Below, one piece after another: positions 15,305 to 25,448 of a stretch of DNA of 64,000 bases. Position 1 is the first letter of the stretch; every line of letters begins with the position of its first letter. The stretch covers positions 2,852,001 to 2,916,000 of the forward strand of contig NZ_CP110395.1 of the NCBI RefSeq assembly GCF_029910215.1, given 5' to 3'. This stretch comes from Paraburkholderia sp. D15. GTDB taxonomy: Bacteria > Pseudomonadota > Gammaproteobacteria > Burkholderiales > Burkholderiaceae. Made by a program: the position numbers and the translations under genes. Below the pieces are notes generated by a model, which saw only the letters and a program-made list of their open reading frames with translations, made no database searches and was not told the DNA's origin.

Positions 15305-15378
15305 GCTTAGCCGTTCGACCGCTTAGCCGTTCGACCGCTTAGCCGTTCGACTGCTTGGCTGTTCAACCGCTTAGCCGC
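15305..15378. repeat. 16-base tandem repeat (about 4.5 copies)
   Basis: The unit GCTTAGCCGTTCGACC occurs twice exactly, then twice with one to four substitutions, then as a partial copy, in the 180-base gap between the lolD stop and the tatD start. It is outside any gene I can support. Confidence 0.9.
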
Positions 15379-15394
15379 CGGGATCGCTCGCCCC

Positions 15395-16138
15395 TCAAGC
15401 CGCCGGATGAACCTCTTCATGCAGCACGCCTTCGCGCAGCCGCATGATGCGATCGCAACGCGCGGCCAGTTCCGGATCGTGCGTGACGATCACGAAGCTG
15501 GTTTCCATCGTGCGCGACAGTTCGAGCATCAGGTTGAAGACGGTATCGGCGGTGCCGCCGTCGAGGTTGCCGGTCGGTTCATCGGCGAGCACGCAGGCCG
15601 GCTTCGTGACCAGCGCGCGCGCAATCGCGACGCGCTGACGCTCGCCGCCCGACAACTCGCCCGGCCGATGCTTCGCGCGATGCCCCATGCCGACCTGCTC
15701 CAGCACCGCGAGCGCTTCGCGCCGCGCCACCTCGGTCGTCACGCGGCGAATCCGCAGCGGCATCGCGACGTTGTCGAGCGCGGTGAATTCCGGCAGCAGA
15801 TGGTGGAACTGATAGACGAAACCCAATGCGCGATTGCGCAGATCGTTGCGCTCGCGCTCGGAGAGTTGCGTGAACGGCTTGCCCATCACCGACACATGGC
15901 CGGCGCTCGGATCGTCCAGACCGCCGAGCACGTGCAGCAGCGTGCTCTTGCCCGAGCCCGACGCGCCGACGATCGCCAGCTTCTCGCCGCGCCGCACGGT
16001 GAGTTGCGTGTTGTTGAGTACCTGCACGTTCAAACCGCCCTGCACGAACGATTTGGAAATGCCGCTTGCTTCGAGCACGTACGGATACGGCGCGCTGTCC
16101 TGAGGGGTCATGGGTAAAGTCGCGGAACGGTCATTCAT
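15395..16138 (-). CDS. lolD: lipoprotein-releasing ABC transporter ATP-binding protein LolD
   Basis: A 247-residue ABC ATPase with Walker [10 protein letters not shown], the LolD-type Q-loop region [22 protein letters not shown], signature [15 protein letters not shown], Walker [12 protein letters not shown] and the switch histidine in [20 protein letters not shown] sequence distinguishes LolD from other MacB/FtsE-type ATPases. It powers extraction of outer-membrane-bound lipoproteins from the inner membrane to LolA. Its start overlaps the end of the upstream permease gene by eight bases, indicating one operon. Confidence 0.96.
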   Translation of the reverse strand: MNDRSATLPMTPQDSAPYPYVLEASGISKSFVQGGLNVQVLNNTQLTVRRGEKLAIVGASGSGKSTLLHVLGGLDDPSAGHVSVMGKPFTQLSERERNDLRNRALGFVYQFHHLLPEFTALDNVAMPLRIRRVTTEVARREALAVLEQVGMGHRAKHRPGELSGGERQRVAIARALVTKPACVLADEPTGNLDGGTADTVFNLMLELSRTMETSFVIVTHDPELAARCDRIMRLREGVLHEEVHPAA

Positions 16139-17384
16139 AGCGCAGCGCCTCCGCGGGCCGGACTTTCGCCCCGCGCCAGCTCGGGTACAGCGTGGCCAGC
16201 GCCGACATCAGGAATGCGATCACGCCGATCCGCGCGACGTCGGCGGGAATCAGCTCGGACGGCAATTCGTTGATGAAGTAGATGGACGGCGGCAGGAATT
16301 GCACGCCGATCAGATGCTCGATCATCGGCACGAGCCACGGAATGCTCCACGCGATCAGGCAGCCGAGCGCGACGCCGGTCGCGGTGCCGACGAAGCCGAT
16401 CGTCACGCCCTGCACCACGAAGATCTTCATGATCGAGCCGGGCTGCGCGCCGAGCGTGCGCAGAATCGCGATATCCGCCTGCTTGTTGGTCACCGTCATC
16501 ACCAGCGACGACACCAGGTTGAACGCCGCCACCGCGATGATCAGCGTGAGGATGATGAACATCATGCGTTTCTCGATCTGCACCGCCGAGAACCACGTCT
16601 TGTTCTGCTGGGTCCAGTCGCGGATGTAGAGGTCGCCGGACAAGGTGCGCGCGAGCTGATGCGCGACCTCGGGCGCGCGCTGCATGTCGGTCAGGCGCAG
16701 CCGCACGCCGGTGGGCGCGGGCAGCCGGAACAGCGCCTGCGCGTCCTTGATGTTGATCAGCGCGAGCGTGCTGTCGTATTCGTAATGGCCCGACTCGAAG
16801 ATGCCCACCACCGTGAACTGCTTGAGCCGCGGCAACATGCCGGCCGGCGTGATGGTGCCTTCGGGCGCGACCAGGGTGATCTTGTCGTTGACCTGCACGC
16901 CGAGATTGGTAGCGAGATCCGCGCCGAGCACGATGCCGAAGTCACCCGGCACCAGCGCGTTCAGACTGCCGCCTTTCATTTCCTTACCGATGTCGGACAC
17001 CTGCGGTTCGAGCGACGGTTCGACGCCGCGCAGCGCCACGCCGCTGACCGCGTCCTGACGCGTGAGCAGCGCCTGCGCCTCGACATACGGCGCCGCGCCG
17101 ATCACTTCCTTGTTCTGGCGGGCTTCCTGGGCGGTGAGCTGCCAGTTGGGCATCGAGCCGGTCGGCGAAAAAATCTCGACGTGCGCGAGCACCGACAGCA
17201 TGCGGTCGCGCACTTCCTTCTGGAACCCGTTCATCACCGACAGCACGACGATCAGCGCGGCGACGCCGAGCGCGATGCCGGACATCGACACCAGCGCGAT
17301 GAAGGAAATGAAGCCGTTACCGGTCGTGCGTTTGCCGGCGCGGGTGTAGCGCCAGCCAATCTGCCATTCGTAGGGAAATTTCAA
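16131..17384 (-). CDS. LolC/LolE-type lipoprotein-releasing permease
   Basis: A 417-residue permease with the MacB/FtsX-like layout: an N-terminal helix after [20 protein letters not shown], a periplasmic domain of about 200 residues, then three C-terminal helices ([52 protein letters not shown]). The start [15 protein letters not shown] is typical of the family. It sits directly upstream of and overlaps lolD. Only one permease gene is present, where enterobacteria have lolC and lolE flanking lolD; a single hybrid subunit acting as a homodimer (LolF type) is known in several groups. Confidence 0.93.
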   Translation of the reverse strand: MKFPYEWQIGWRYTRAGKRTTGNGFISFIALVSMSGIALGVAALIVVLSVMNGFQKEVRDRMLSVLAHVEIFSPTGSMPNWQLTAQEARQNKEVIGAAPYVEAQALLTRQDAVSGVALRGVEPSLEPQVSDIGKEMKGGSLNALVPGDFGIVLGADLATNLGVQVNDKITLVAPEGTITPAGMLPRLKQFTVVGIFESGHYEYDSTLALINIKDAQALFRLPAPTGVRLRLTDMQRAPEVAHQLARTLSGDLYIRDWTQQNKTWFSAVQIEKRMMFIILTLIIAVAAFNLVSSLVMTVTNKQADIAILRTLGAQPGSIMKIFVVQGVTIGFVGTATGVALGCLIAWSIPWLVPMIEHLIGVQFLPPSIYFINELPSELIPADVARIGVIAFLMSALATLYPSWRGAKVRPAEALRYE

Positions 17385-17611
17385 GCGAATCCTTTTCTGC
17401 GTTCTTCGGCTATGTGCCGCGCACGAAGGCGTGAAGCGCCTGTCGTGCGGCCCGAGCGTCGTGATCGTTGGTGTCGCGGCGATGCCGATGGTTCCGCCGC
17501 CAGTCCAGCCGCGAGTCCGCCGCCGGTATCGCTGCCGATGTCGTTACGGCCTCGCCGTGACGGTCGTCACCCCCGATCAAGCGCGAAGTTTGCCATACAA
17601 TGCGCAGCATC

Positions 17612-18793
17612 ATGCACGCCAACCGTCTCCACCTGCTCCTGCCCTTCGCGCTGCCCGCCGCGGCGGACGCCTCCACCGCACTCCACGGCATCCAGAGTCC
17701 CGCCCTCGACCGGCTGATCGCCCGCGCCACCCTGGTGGAACGCGTGATCGGCGAGGACTTCCAGCGCACGCTGCCGCACGAGCGCTGGGTCGCGCGCCAG
17801 TTCGGCGCGTTGCCGGGCGGCAGCTCCGCCGCCGACGAAGCGCCGCTCGCGCCGTACATGCTGCGCGCCGACGGCGGCGAACCCGGCGCCGCGACGTGGG
17901 CCTGCGTGCAGCCGGTGCACGTGCGCATCGCGCATGATCATCTGGTGCTGATCGACCCGGCCTCGCTCGAACTCTCCGACGACGAAGCCGGCGCGCTGCT
18001 GGCCGTCGCGCGGCCGCTGATCGAGGAACTCGGCGTGCGCATCGAGGCGCCGCGGCCGACGCGCTGGTATCTGTCCGGCGAGGGTTTCGGCACGCTTGCC
18101 GGCGCGTCGCCCTTGCGCGCGAGCGGCCGCAACATCGAAATCTGGCTGCCGCACGAGGCGCATTCCGGCGAACGTTCGCGCGCGTGGATGAAGCTGCAGA
18201 ACGAAGTGCAGATGGCGTGGTTCGAGCATCCGGTCAACGAGGCCCGCGAAGCGCGCGGACTGCCGGCCGTCAACTCGATCTGGTTTCATGCGCAAGGCGC
18301 GGCGCAGGCCGTGCGCAGTCCGTTCGCCACAGTGCTGTCGGACGCGGCGGCCACGCGTGGCCTTGCGATCACGGCGGGCGTCGCGACCGGCGCGCCGCCG
18401 GCTTCGTTCGACGCGCTGCGGCGCATGGCTGTGGCCGGCGCGCCAGCGGCGGACCCACCGGCGAGCGCCGGCGGAACGGCCGCAACCCGCGCCTCGTCAA
18501 CCTCAGCGCCCTCCCCGCGCAACGGCAACAGCGCAACCGACCTCACCCTGATCGAACTCGATCCGTTCTCCGCCCCCTACATCGAGCAGGACTGGGCGCG
18601 CTGGAACGACGCGTTCGCCGCGCTGCAAACCGACTGGTTCGCACCCGCGCTCGCCGCGCTGCAAAGCGGCGAACTCGCCGAACTCGGCCTCACGCTATGC
18701 GGCGACACCGGCTCGGTCACCCTCGACATCACGCGCGGCGATCTGCGCAAATTCTGGCGGCGGCGAGTGCTCGCGTCGCTGTTCATCGAATGA
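17612..18793 (+). CDS. RpfE-like / phosphoglycerate-mutase-related protein
   Basis: A 393-residue protein starting MHANRLHLLLPFALP; an alternative ATG lies four codons upstream. It contains LPHERWVARQFG near residue 50 and, near the centre, RSRAWMKLQNEVQMAW and NSIWFHAQG. These match proteins sometimes labelled RpfE-type or cofactor-independent phosphoglycerate mutase, but I see no metal-binding site that would prove a mutase, so the activity is open. Residues about 270-310 are a low-complexity Ala/Pro/Ser insertion. It lies 28 bases before recJ on the same strand; the rpfE-recJ-prfB-lysS neighbourhood also occurs beside the Xanthomonas rpf cluster, which supports the name. Confidence 0.65.
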   Translation: MHANRLHLLLPFALPAAADASTALHGIQSPALDRLIARATLVERVIGEDFQRTLPHERWVARQFGALPGGSSAADEAPLAPYMLRADGGEPGAATWACVQPVHVRIAHDHLVLIDPASLELSDDEAGALLAVARPLIEELGVRIEAPRPTRWYLSGEGFGTLAGASPLRASGRNIEIWLPHEAHSGERSRAWMKLQNEVQMAWFEHPVNEAREARGLPAVNSIWFHAQGAAQAVRSPFATVLSDAAATRGLAITAGVATGAPPASFDALRRMAVAGAPAADPPASAGGTAATRASSTSAPSPRNGNSATDLTLIELDPFSAPYIEQDWARWNDAFAALQTDWFAPALAALQSGELAELGLTLCGDTGSVTLDITRGDLRKFWRRRVLASLFIE

Positions 18794-18821
18794 TTGATTG
18801 CAAGATTCACGGCCTTTCCGA

Positions 18822-20528
18822 ATGACTCGAATCGTTACCCGCGCGTGCTCTCCCGTCGACGCCGAAGTGCTCACCCGCCACGGCCTGCATCCGGTGCTCG
18901 CGCGGCTCTACGCGGCGCGCGGCGTATGCCTGCCCGATGAAATCGAAACCGGCCTCGCGCGGCTCGTGCCGCCCGCCGGTCTCAAGGGCTGCGAGGACGC
19001 CGCCGCGCTGCTCGCCGACGCGATCCAGCAGAACCGCCGCATGCTGGTGGTCGCCGACTACGACTGCGACGGCGCCACCGCCTGCGCGGTCGCGGTGCGC
19101 GGCCTGCGCATGTTCGGCGGCCAGATCGATTACCTGGTGCCGAACCGCTTCGAATACGGCTACGGCCTCACGCCGGAGATCGTCGCGCTGGCCGCGCGCG
19201 GCGCGGCGGGCAAGCCGGACCTGCTGATCACGGTCGACAACGGCATCGCCAGCGTCGACGGCGTGGAAGCCGCCAATGCGCTCGGCATCGACGTGCTCGT
19301 CACGGACCACCACCTGCCGGGCGACGAACTGCCGGCGGCCCGCGCGATCGTCAATCCGAACCAGCCCGGCTGCACGTTTCCGAGCAAGTGCATCGCCGGG
19401 GTCGGCGTGATGTTTTATGTGCTGCTCGCGTTGCGCGCGGAATTGCGCCGCCGCGGCGCGTTCGGCGACGACTTTCCGGAACCGCGCCTGGACGGCCTGC
19501 TCGATCTCGTCGCGCTCGGCACGGTCGCCGATGTCGTCAAGCTCGACGGCAACAACCGCGTGCTGGTCGCGCAAGGCCTGCAGCGCATCCGCAAGGGCAA
19601 GATGCAGCCGGGCATCGCCGCGCTGTTTCGCGCCGCCGCGCGCGAGGCCCGCAGCGCGTCCGGCTTCGATCTCGGCTTCGCGCTCGGTCCGCGGCTGAAC
19701 GCGGCGGGCCGGCTGTCCGACATGTCGCTCGGGATCGAATGCCTGACCACCGACGACATCGGCCGCGCATGGGAACTCGCGCAGCAACTGGACACGATGA
19801 ACCGCGAGCGCCGCGAGATCGAAGCCGGCATGCAGCAACAGGCGCTCGACGATCTGTCGACGATCGACCCGGCCGGCGCGACCACCATCACGCTGTTCAA
19901 CCCGAGCTGGCATCAGGGCGTGATCGGCATCGTCGCCGGACGTCTGAAGGAGAAATTCCACCGGCCCTCGTTCACCTTCGCGCTGGCCGACGACAGCGGC
20001 GCGACCGTCAAGGGCTCGGGCCGCTCGATCGCGGGGTTCCATCTACGCGACGCGCTCGATCTGATCTCGAAGCGCGACCCCGGCCTGATCGTCAAATTCG
20101 GCGGCCATGCGATGGCCGCCGGCCTGACGCTCGCCGCCGCCGACGTGCCGCGCTTCACGGCCGCGTTCGAGGCGGTGGGCCGCGAATGGCTATCCGCCGA
20201 AGCGCTGTCGCGCACCGTCGAAACCGACGGCGAACTGGAGGACGCGTATTTCACGCCGCAGTTCGTCGAAATGCTCGACGCGGCCGTGTGGGGCCAGGGC
20301 TTCCCGGCGCCGGTGTTTTCCGGCGAATTCGAGGTCGCGTCGCAGGCGCTGGTGAAGGACAAGCACCTGAAGCTGCAATTGATCCGCGGCCGCCAGCGTT
20401 TCAACGCGATCTGGTTCAACCACACCGACACGCTGCCCGCGCGCACCACGGTCGCCTACCGGCTCGCGAGCGATACGTGGAACGGGGTGTCGCGCGTGCA
20501 GTTGATCGTCGAGCACGCAGCGAGCTAG
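18822..20528 (+). CDS. recJ: single-stranded-DNA-specific 5'-3' exonuclease RecJ
   Basis: A 568-residue RecJ. The DHH phosphoesterase motifs are VVADYDCDGATA, VDNGIAS and VTDHHLPGDELP; DHHA1 follows with GRSIAGFHLRDAL and KFGGHAMAAGLTL, and the C-terminal OB-like part has IWFNHTDTLP. RecJ degrades single-stranded DNA 5' to 3' in RecF-pathway recombination and mismatch repair. I start at the ATG at 18822 (MTRIVTRACSP); a TTG eight codons upstream is less likely. Length is typical. Confidence 0.96.
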   Translation: MTRIVTRACSPVDAEVLTRHGLHPVLARLYAARGVCLPDEIETGLARLVPPAGLKGCEDAAALLADAIQQNRRMLVVADYDCDGATACAVAVRGLRMFGGQIDYLVPNRFEYGYGLTPEIVALAARGAAGKPDLLITVDNGIASVDGVEAANALGIDVLVTDHHLPGDELPAARAIVNPNQPGCTFPSKCIAGVGVMFYVLLALRAELRRRGAFGDDFPEPRLDGLLDLVALGTVADVVKLDGNNRVLVAQGLQRIRKGKMQPGIAALFRAAAREARSASGFDLGFALGPRLNAAGRLSDMSLGIECLTTDDIGRAWELAQQLDTMNRERREIEAGMQQQALDDLSTIDPAGATTITLFNPSWHQGVIGIVAGRLKEKFHRPSFTFALADDSGATVKGSGRSIAGFHLRDALDLISKRDPGLIVKFGGHAMAAGLTLAAADVPRFTAAFEAVGREWLSAEALSRTVETDGELEDAYFTPQFVEMLDAAVWGQGFPAPVFSGEFEVASQALVKDKHLKLQLIRGRQRFNAIWFNHTDTLPARTTVAYRLASDTWNGVSRVQLIVEHAAS

Positions 20529-20555
20529 AACGCCGGGCGCGCAGCCTCGATCGGC

Positions 20556-20561
20556 TATAAT
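20556..20561 (+). promoter_or_regulatory. candidate -10 element upstream of prfB
   Basis: A perfect TATAAT lies 33 bases before the prfB start and 28 bases after the recJ stop. No good -35 hexamer is seen 16-18 bases upstream, so the assignment is tentative. Confidence 0.4.
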
Positions 20562-20593
20562 TTCCCCTTTTTACGAAGCTATAAAAGATCGAC

Positions 20594-21698
20594 ATGGAAG
20601 CGGAACGTCTCAACGCGATCGAAGCCTCTCTGGTGGACCTGCGCACGCGCGCGGCCGACCTACGGGGGTATCTTTGACTACGACGACAAAGCACTGCGTC
20701 TAATCGAAGTCAACCGGGAACTCGAAGACCCGAACGTCTGGAACGACTCGAAACACGCCCAGGCCCTCGGCCGGGAAAAGAAACTGCTCGACGACACGGT
20801 CGGCAAGCTCACGGCACTGCACGACGATCTGCGCGACGCGCTGGATCTGCTGGAAATGGCCCGTGAGGAAAACGACGACGACACGCTGATCGCCTGCGAG
20901 AGCGACGCGCAAGGCCTCGAATCGCGCGTCGCCGACATGGAATTCCGCCGCATGTTCGCGAACCCGGCGGATCCGAACAACGCGTTTCTCGACATCCAGG
21001 CCGGCGCCGGCGGCACCGAGGCGTGCGACTGGGCGTCCATGCTGCTGCGCCAGTACCTGCGCTACTGCGAACGCAAGGGCTTCAAGACCGAGGTGCTGGA
21101 ACAGACCGACGGCGACGTCGCGGGCATCAAGAACGCCACGATCAAGATCGAAGGCGAATACGCGTACGGCTTCCTGCGCACCGAAACGGGCGTGCACCGG
21201 CTGGTGCGCAAGTCGCCGTTCGACTCGTCGGGCGGCCGTCATACGTCGTTCTCGTCGGTGTTCGTGTACCCGGAAATCGACGATTCGATCGAAGTGGACA
21301 TCAACCCGGCCGATCTGCGCATCGACACGTACCGCGCGTCCGGCGCGGGCGGTCAGCACATCAACAAGACCGACTCCGCGGTGCGGATCACGCACATGCC
21401 GTCGGGCATCGTCGTGCAGTGCCAGAACGACCGTTCGCAGCACCGTAACCGCGCCGAAGCGATGGCCATGCTGAAATCGCGTCTGTACGAAGCGGAAATC
21501 CGCAAGCGTCAGGAAGAACAGGACAAGCTCGAAGCCGGCAAAACCGACGTGGGCTGGGGTCATCAAATCCGTTCGTACGTGCTGGACAACAGCCGTATCA
21601 AGGATTTGCGCACGAACGTCGAAATCAGCAATACCAAGAGCGTGCTCGACGGCGACCTCGATCCGTTCATCAGCGCCAGCCTGAAACAGGGCGTTTAA
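20594..21698 (+). CDS. prfB: peptide chain release factor 2 (programmed +1 frameshift)
   Basis: RF2 encoded in two frames. Frame one runs from ATG 20594 for 27 codons ([20 protein letters not shown] then ADLRGYL) and meets an in-frame TGA at 20675-20677. The CTT TGA C slippery site (20672-20678) and an upstream GGGGGT Shine-Dalgarno-like element match the known RF2 autoregulatory frameshift; after a +1 shift reading resumes at GAC 20676 and continues to 21698, giving 367 residues, the usual RF2 length. RF2 hallmarks are SPF in [12 protein letters not shown] and GGQ in [16 protein letters not shown]. It should be annotated as joined segments 20594-20674 and 20676-21698. It lies between recJ and lysS. 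Confidence 0.97.
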
Positions 21699-21884
21699 GC
21701 GCGGCGCGCGCCTGGGCCCCGGGCTCGGCGCGGGCAGAATCGGGTGCGACGAACGTTGCGGAGCACCATCGGCGCGGCGTGTTTTTCACGGCCGCGCCGC
21801 CTGTTTTTCACCGCCTGAGGTTTTTACACCGACTGGCCACCCGCACCGGGGTCGTCCCCGCGGGCTACCGAACACCACATCACC

Positions 21885-23441
21885 ATGACCGAACCGACCC
21901 AGCCGAACGCGGCTCAGCCTAATGCGGCCCAGCCGACCACCGCCCCCGAGGTGGACGACAACAAGATCATGACCGAGCGCCGCGAGAAGCTGCGCGAGCT
22001 GCGCGAGCATGGCGTCGCCTATCCGAACGACTTCCGTCCCACGCATCACGCGGCCGATCTGCAAACGCAGTTCGCCGACACCGACAAGGAAGCGCTCGAA
22101 GCGAATCCGCTCGACGTCGCCCTCGCCGGCCGCATGATGCTCAAGCGCGTGATGGGCAAGGCCAGCTTCGCGACCGTGCGCGACGGTTCGGGTCAGATCC
22201 AGTTCTTCATCACGCCCGCCGACGTCGGTCAGGAAACCTACGACGCATTCAAGAAGTGGGACATGGGCGACATCGTCGCGGCGCGCGGCGTGCTGTTCCG
22301 CACCAACAAGGGCGAGCTGTCGGTGCGCTGTACCGAACTGCGTCTGCTGTCCAAGTCGCTGCGTCCGCTGCCGGACAAGTTCCACGGCCTCGCCGACCAG
22401 GAAATGAAGTACCGCCAGCGCTACGTCGACCTGATCGTCACGCCGGAAACGCGCAAGACTTTCGTCGCGCGCACCAAGGCGATTTCGTCGATCCGCAAGT
22501 TCATGGCCGACGCCGACTTCATGGAAGTCGAAACGCCGATGCTGCACCCGATCCCGGGCGGCGCGGCGGCCAAGCCGTTCACCACGCACCACAACGCGCT
22601 GGACATGCAGATGTTCCTGCGCATCGCGCCGGAGCTGTACCTGAAGCGCCTCGTGGTCGGCGGCTTCGAGCGCGTGTTCGAGATCAACCGTAACTTCCGC
22701 AACGAGGGCGTGTCGGTCCGCCACAACCCGGAATTCACGATGATCGAGTTCTACGCGGCCTACACCGACTACAAGTGGCTGATGGACTTCGTCGAGCAAC
22801 TGATCCGCCAGGCGGCGATCGATTCGCTCGGCACCGCCACGATCACCTATCAGGGTCGCGAACTGGATCTGGCCAAGCCGTTCCACCGTCTGACGATCAC
22901 CCAGGCGATCCAGAAGTACGCGCCGCAATACACGAACGAGCAACTGGCCGACGGCGCGTTCCTGCGCACCGAGCTGAAGAAGTTCGGCGTGGACGCGTCG
23001 CAGCCGCAGTTCCTGAACGCCGGCGTGGGCTCGCTGCAACTCGCGCTGTTCGAGGAAACCGCCGAGTCGCAATTATGGGAGCCGACGTACATCATCGACT
23101 ACCCGGTCGAAGTGTCGCCGCTCGCGCGCGCGTCGGATTCGGCGCCGGGCATCACCGAGCGTTTCGAGCTGTTCATCACCGGCCGCGAAATCGCCAACGG
23201 CTTCTCGGAACTGAACGACCCCGAAGACCAGGCGGCCCGCTTCAAGAAGCAGGTCGACCAGAAAGATGCCGGCGACGAAGAAGCGATGTTCTACGACGCC
23301 GACTACATCCGCGCGCTCGAATACGGGATGCCGCCGGCGGGCGGCTGCGGGATCGGCATCGACCGTCTGGTGATGATGCTGACCGACAGCCCGAGCATCC
23401 GCGACGTGATCCTGTTCCCGCATCTGCGCCGCGAAGACTGA
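21885..23441 (+). CDS. lysS: lysyl-tRNA synthetase (class II)
   Basis: A 518-residue class II LysRS. After an Ala/Pro/Gln-rich N-terminal tail it has the anticodon-binding OB domain ([20 protein letters not shown]), then catalytic motif 2 [20 protein letters not shown] (20 residues ending there) and motif 3 [20 protein letters not shown]. It charges tRNA-Lys in the cytoplasm. prfB lies 186 bases upstream on the same strand, as in many bacteria. A strong intrinsic terminator follows the stop. Confidence 0.98.
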   Translation: MTEPTQPNAAQPNAAQPTTAPEVDDNKIMTERREKLRELREHGVAYPNDFRPTHHAADLQTQFADTDKEALEANPLDVALAGRMMLKRVMGKASFATVRDGSGQIQFFITPADVGQETYDAFKKWDMGDIVAARGVLFRTNKGELSVRCTELRLLSKSLRPLPDKFHGLADQEMKYRQRYVDLIVTPETRKTFVARTKAISSIRKFMADADFMEVETPMLHPIPGGAAAKPFTTHHNALDMQMFLRIAPELYLKRLVVGGFERVFEINRNFRNEGVSVRHNPEFTMIEFYAAYTDYKWLMDFVEQLIRQAAIDSLGTATITYQGRELDLAKPFHRLTITQAIQKYAPQYTNEQLADGAFLRTELKKFGVDASQPQFLNAGVGSLQLALFEETAESQLWEPTYIIDYPVEVSPLARASDSAPGITERFELFITGREIANGFSELNDPEDQAARFKKQVDQKDAGDEEAMFYDADYIRALEYGMPPAGGCGIGIDRLVMMLTDSPSIRDVILFPHLRRED

Positions 23442-23777
23442 TCCGATCGCGCGCGCGGTTTTGCGCTAGACACGATGCCCGGCTCGATGCCGGGCATTTT
23501 TTTTCCCGTCGCTCCCGGAGAGGATGGCTGGCCGGCGCGACGCGCCGCGCTTTGTTGTAACGATCGGTAAAAGCTGCATAACGCCCGCCCCGCCGCTCTT
23601 TCGCGCAAATCCTGCGGACGCTGAACAATCAAGGCGCCGCGCCGGTCGCGCCCGGCTTCGACGTCTTTTGGGTACGAAGATTGCTGCCAGTTGGTTACAA
23701 ATTGAAACCCTGACGGAATCGATTTGCCCGACACTGAGTCTCAATAACAGTCGACTCTGCTTGAGACGGAGGCCAAT
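23442..23777. other. intergenic region after lysS
   Basis: About 336 bases. The first part holds the lysS terminator; the rest is the presumed promoter region of the glycine-zipper gene, ending in a GGAG ribosome site before ATG 23778. No further gene or RNA was recognised. Confidence 0.4.
23475..23504 (+). terminator. intrinsic terminator after lysS
   Basis: A 9-base perfect stem (ATGCCCGGC at 23475-23483 with 23489-23497) and 5-base loop are followed by a run of eight T. It ends the recJ-prfB-lysS transcription unit. Confidence 0.93.
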
Positions 23778-24524
23778 ATGGACAACCCGAACCCAACCAC
23801 GCAATCACGCCGTATTCACCCGCTCGTCGCGACCGCGGCGGGCGCCGTCATCATCGCCAGTCTGGTCGCCACCGCGGCGGTGACGGGCGTATTTCCGAAA
23901 GCGTCGAGCAGCGGCGCGCAAAACGATCAGACGCAGAGCGCGCAGGTGACGGCGCAGCCGAACGTCGTCGATTCGGCCGCGCCTGCCAGCCCCACGCCGA
24001 ATTCGGCGAGCGCCCAGCAGGCTGCCCAGCAGCAGGCTCAGACCGAAGCCACGCAGCAGCAAGCGGCACAGCAGCAACAGGCAACGATGTCGGCCGCGCA
24101 ACAGCAGCAATACGCTCAACAACAGCAAGCCCAGGCGCAAGCTCAACCCGCGCCGCAATACGCGCAGCAAGCGCCGGCCCAACCGGCTTACTGCTCGACA
24201 TGCGGTACGGTCGTGGGGATTTCCGCCGTGCGTCAGGAAGGTCACGGCACCGGGATCGGCGCGGTCGGCGGTGCGGTGGCGGGCGGTCTGGTCGGTAACC
24301 AGTTCGGCGCCGGCGGCGGCCGTGCGGCAATGACGGTGCTCGGCGCGCTCGGCGGCGGCCTGGCCGGCAACTCGGTCGAGAAGCACATCCGCAGCACCAC
24401 GGCTTACTCGGTGCGCGTGCACATGGAAAGCGGCAAGACGCGCTATTTCACTTACCACGAAGCGCCGCCGTTCCAGCAAGGCGAACGCGTGCGGATCGAG
24501 AACGGCACGCTCGTCGCGGGCTAG
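23778..24524 (+). CDS. glycine-zipper envelope protein (17 kDa surface antigen-like)
   Basis: A 248-residue protein with one N-terminal membrane segment (LVATAAGAVIIASLVATAAV) preceded by basic residues, so it is anchored in or exported through the inner membrane. A Gln/Ala-rich low-complexity linker covers about residues 75-140, followed by CSTCGTVVGISAVRQEG and a glycine-zipper two-helix domain (GIGAVGGAVAGGLVGNQFG and LGALGGGLAGN), then a beta-rich C-terminus (YSVRVHMESGKTRYFTY). Such Rick_17kDa/glycine-zipper domains occur in envelope proteins; the specific role is unknown. Confidence 0.8.
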   Translation: MDNPNPTTQSRRIHPLVATAAGAVIIASLVATAAVTGVFPKASSSGAQNDQTQSAQVTAQPNVVDSAAPASPTPNSASAQQAAQQQAQTEATQQQAAQQQQATMSAAQQQQYAQQQQAQAQAQPAPQYAQQAPAQPAYCSTCGTVVGISAVRQEGHGTGIGAVGGAVAGGLVGNQFGAGGGRAAMTVLGALGGGLAGNSVEKHIRSTTAYSVRVHMESGKTRYFTYHEAPPFQQGERVRIENGTLVAG

Positions 24525-24561
24525 GCGCCCGGCATCTCTGCCCCGCTTTTTCGCGGGCGAT

Positions 24562-24594
24562 AAAAAAGGCGATTCCGGATGGAATCGCCTTTTG
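24562..24594. terminator. intrinsic terminator between convergent genes
   Basis: The stem AAAAGGCGATTCC / GGAATCGCCTTTT with loop GGAT is flanked by A and T runs, so it can end transcription in both directions, between the glycine-zipper gene and iscX. Confidence 0.88.
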
Positions 24595-24705
24595 CATTTT
24601 TGGCGGCGGCTGGCCGGCGGTACGGCGTGACACGGTTGCCGCGCCACATCGTTCACATCGCTTCGCTGCCGCCAGTGGCGCGAACGCCATGACCACGAAC
24701 CACGA

Positions 24706-24903
24706 TCAATAATCCGCGTCTTCGATCCATGCAGCCTGAATCGCCTCGAGGATCTTTTCGTTCGACCGCTCGGGGTCGTCGTCGAAACCTTCCAGCTCGG
24801 TTATCCAGCGGTGCAGGTCGGTGAAGCGCACCTGCTGCGGATCGATGTCCTGGTGCTTGTCAGTCAGGGCCATCGCGATGTCTTGCGTATCGGTCCACTT
24901 CAT
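24706..24903 (-). CDS. iscX: Fe-S assembly protein IscX
   Basis: A 65-residue IscX (YfhJ). It starts MKWTDTQDIAMALTDKHQDI and ends with the acidic AAWIEDADY, both typical; the acidic face binds iron and IscS and modulates cluster assembly. It follows fdx after 15 bases on the same strand and is the last gene of the isc cluster. Confidence 0.95.
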   Translation of the reverse strand: MKWTDTQDIAMALTDKHQDIDPQQVRFTDLHRWITELEGFDDDPERSNEKILEAIQAAWIEDADY

Positions 24904-24918
24904 GGCTGCAACCTCCTG

Positions 24919-25260
24919 TTAGTGGTTTTCCTTCGCGTGATTGATCGTGTAGCGCGGGATCTCGACGACCAGATCCTGCTCGGCCGGCACCATCGCCTGG
25001 CACGACAGACGCGAGGCCGGTTCGAGCCCCCACGCCTTGTCCAGCAGATCGTCCTCGTCTTCCCCGGACGGCGTCAAGGCGGCGAAACCCTCACGCACGA
25101 TCACGTGGCAGGTCGTGCACGCACAGGACTTCTCGCACGCGTGCTCGATTTCAATGCCGTGTTCGAGCAGGCTGTCACAGATGCTCTTGCCGGGCTCGGC
25201 ATCGATCACCGCGCCTTCCGGGCACAGTTCGACGTGAGGCAGCACAACGATTTGAGGCAT
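24919..25260 (-). CDS. fdx: [2Fe-2S] ferredoxin of the Isc system
   Basis: A 113-residue adrenodoxin-type ferredoxin. The cluster ligands are in HACEKSCACTTCHVIV (C-x5-C-x2-C) and the later Cys in LSCQAMV. It supplies electrons for IscS/IscU cluster synthesis. It sits between hscA (188 bases upstream) and iscX on the minus strand. Confidence 0.96.
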   Translation of the reverse strand: MPQIVVLPHVELCPEGAVIDAEPGKSICDSLLEHGIEIEHACEKSCACTTCHVIVREGFAALTPSGEDEDDLLDKAWGLEPASRLSCQAMVPAEQDLVVEIPRYTINHAKENH

Positions 25261-25448
25261 ACATTTTCCGTTTGGTTCTGCGGCACGGCGGCGGCCGACA
25301 GGCTCCGTGCCATTTTACTGGCGTCGCGCGGGGTTTTTAAGTCCGCGCGACGCGCATCGGTTTTCGACGAGTGATGAACGACGCGTGTTACGACGCGTGG
25401 AACGCCGGCGGACCGATCCGTGCCGGCCCTGGGCGCCCGGCGCCCCGC

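Noticed and set aside
20594..20677. Premature stop in prfB as a pseudogene
   Set aside because: The CTT-TGA-C context and upstream GGGGGT fit the programmed frameshift of RF2.
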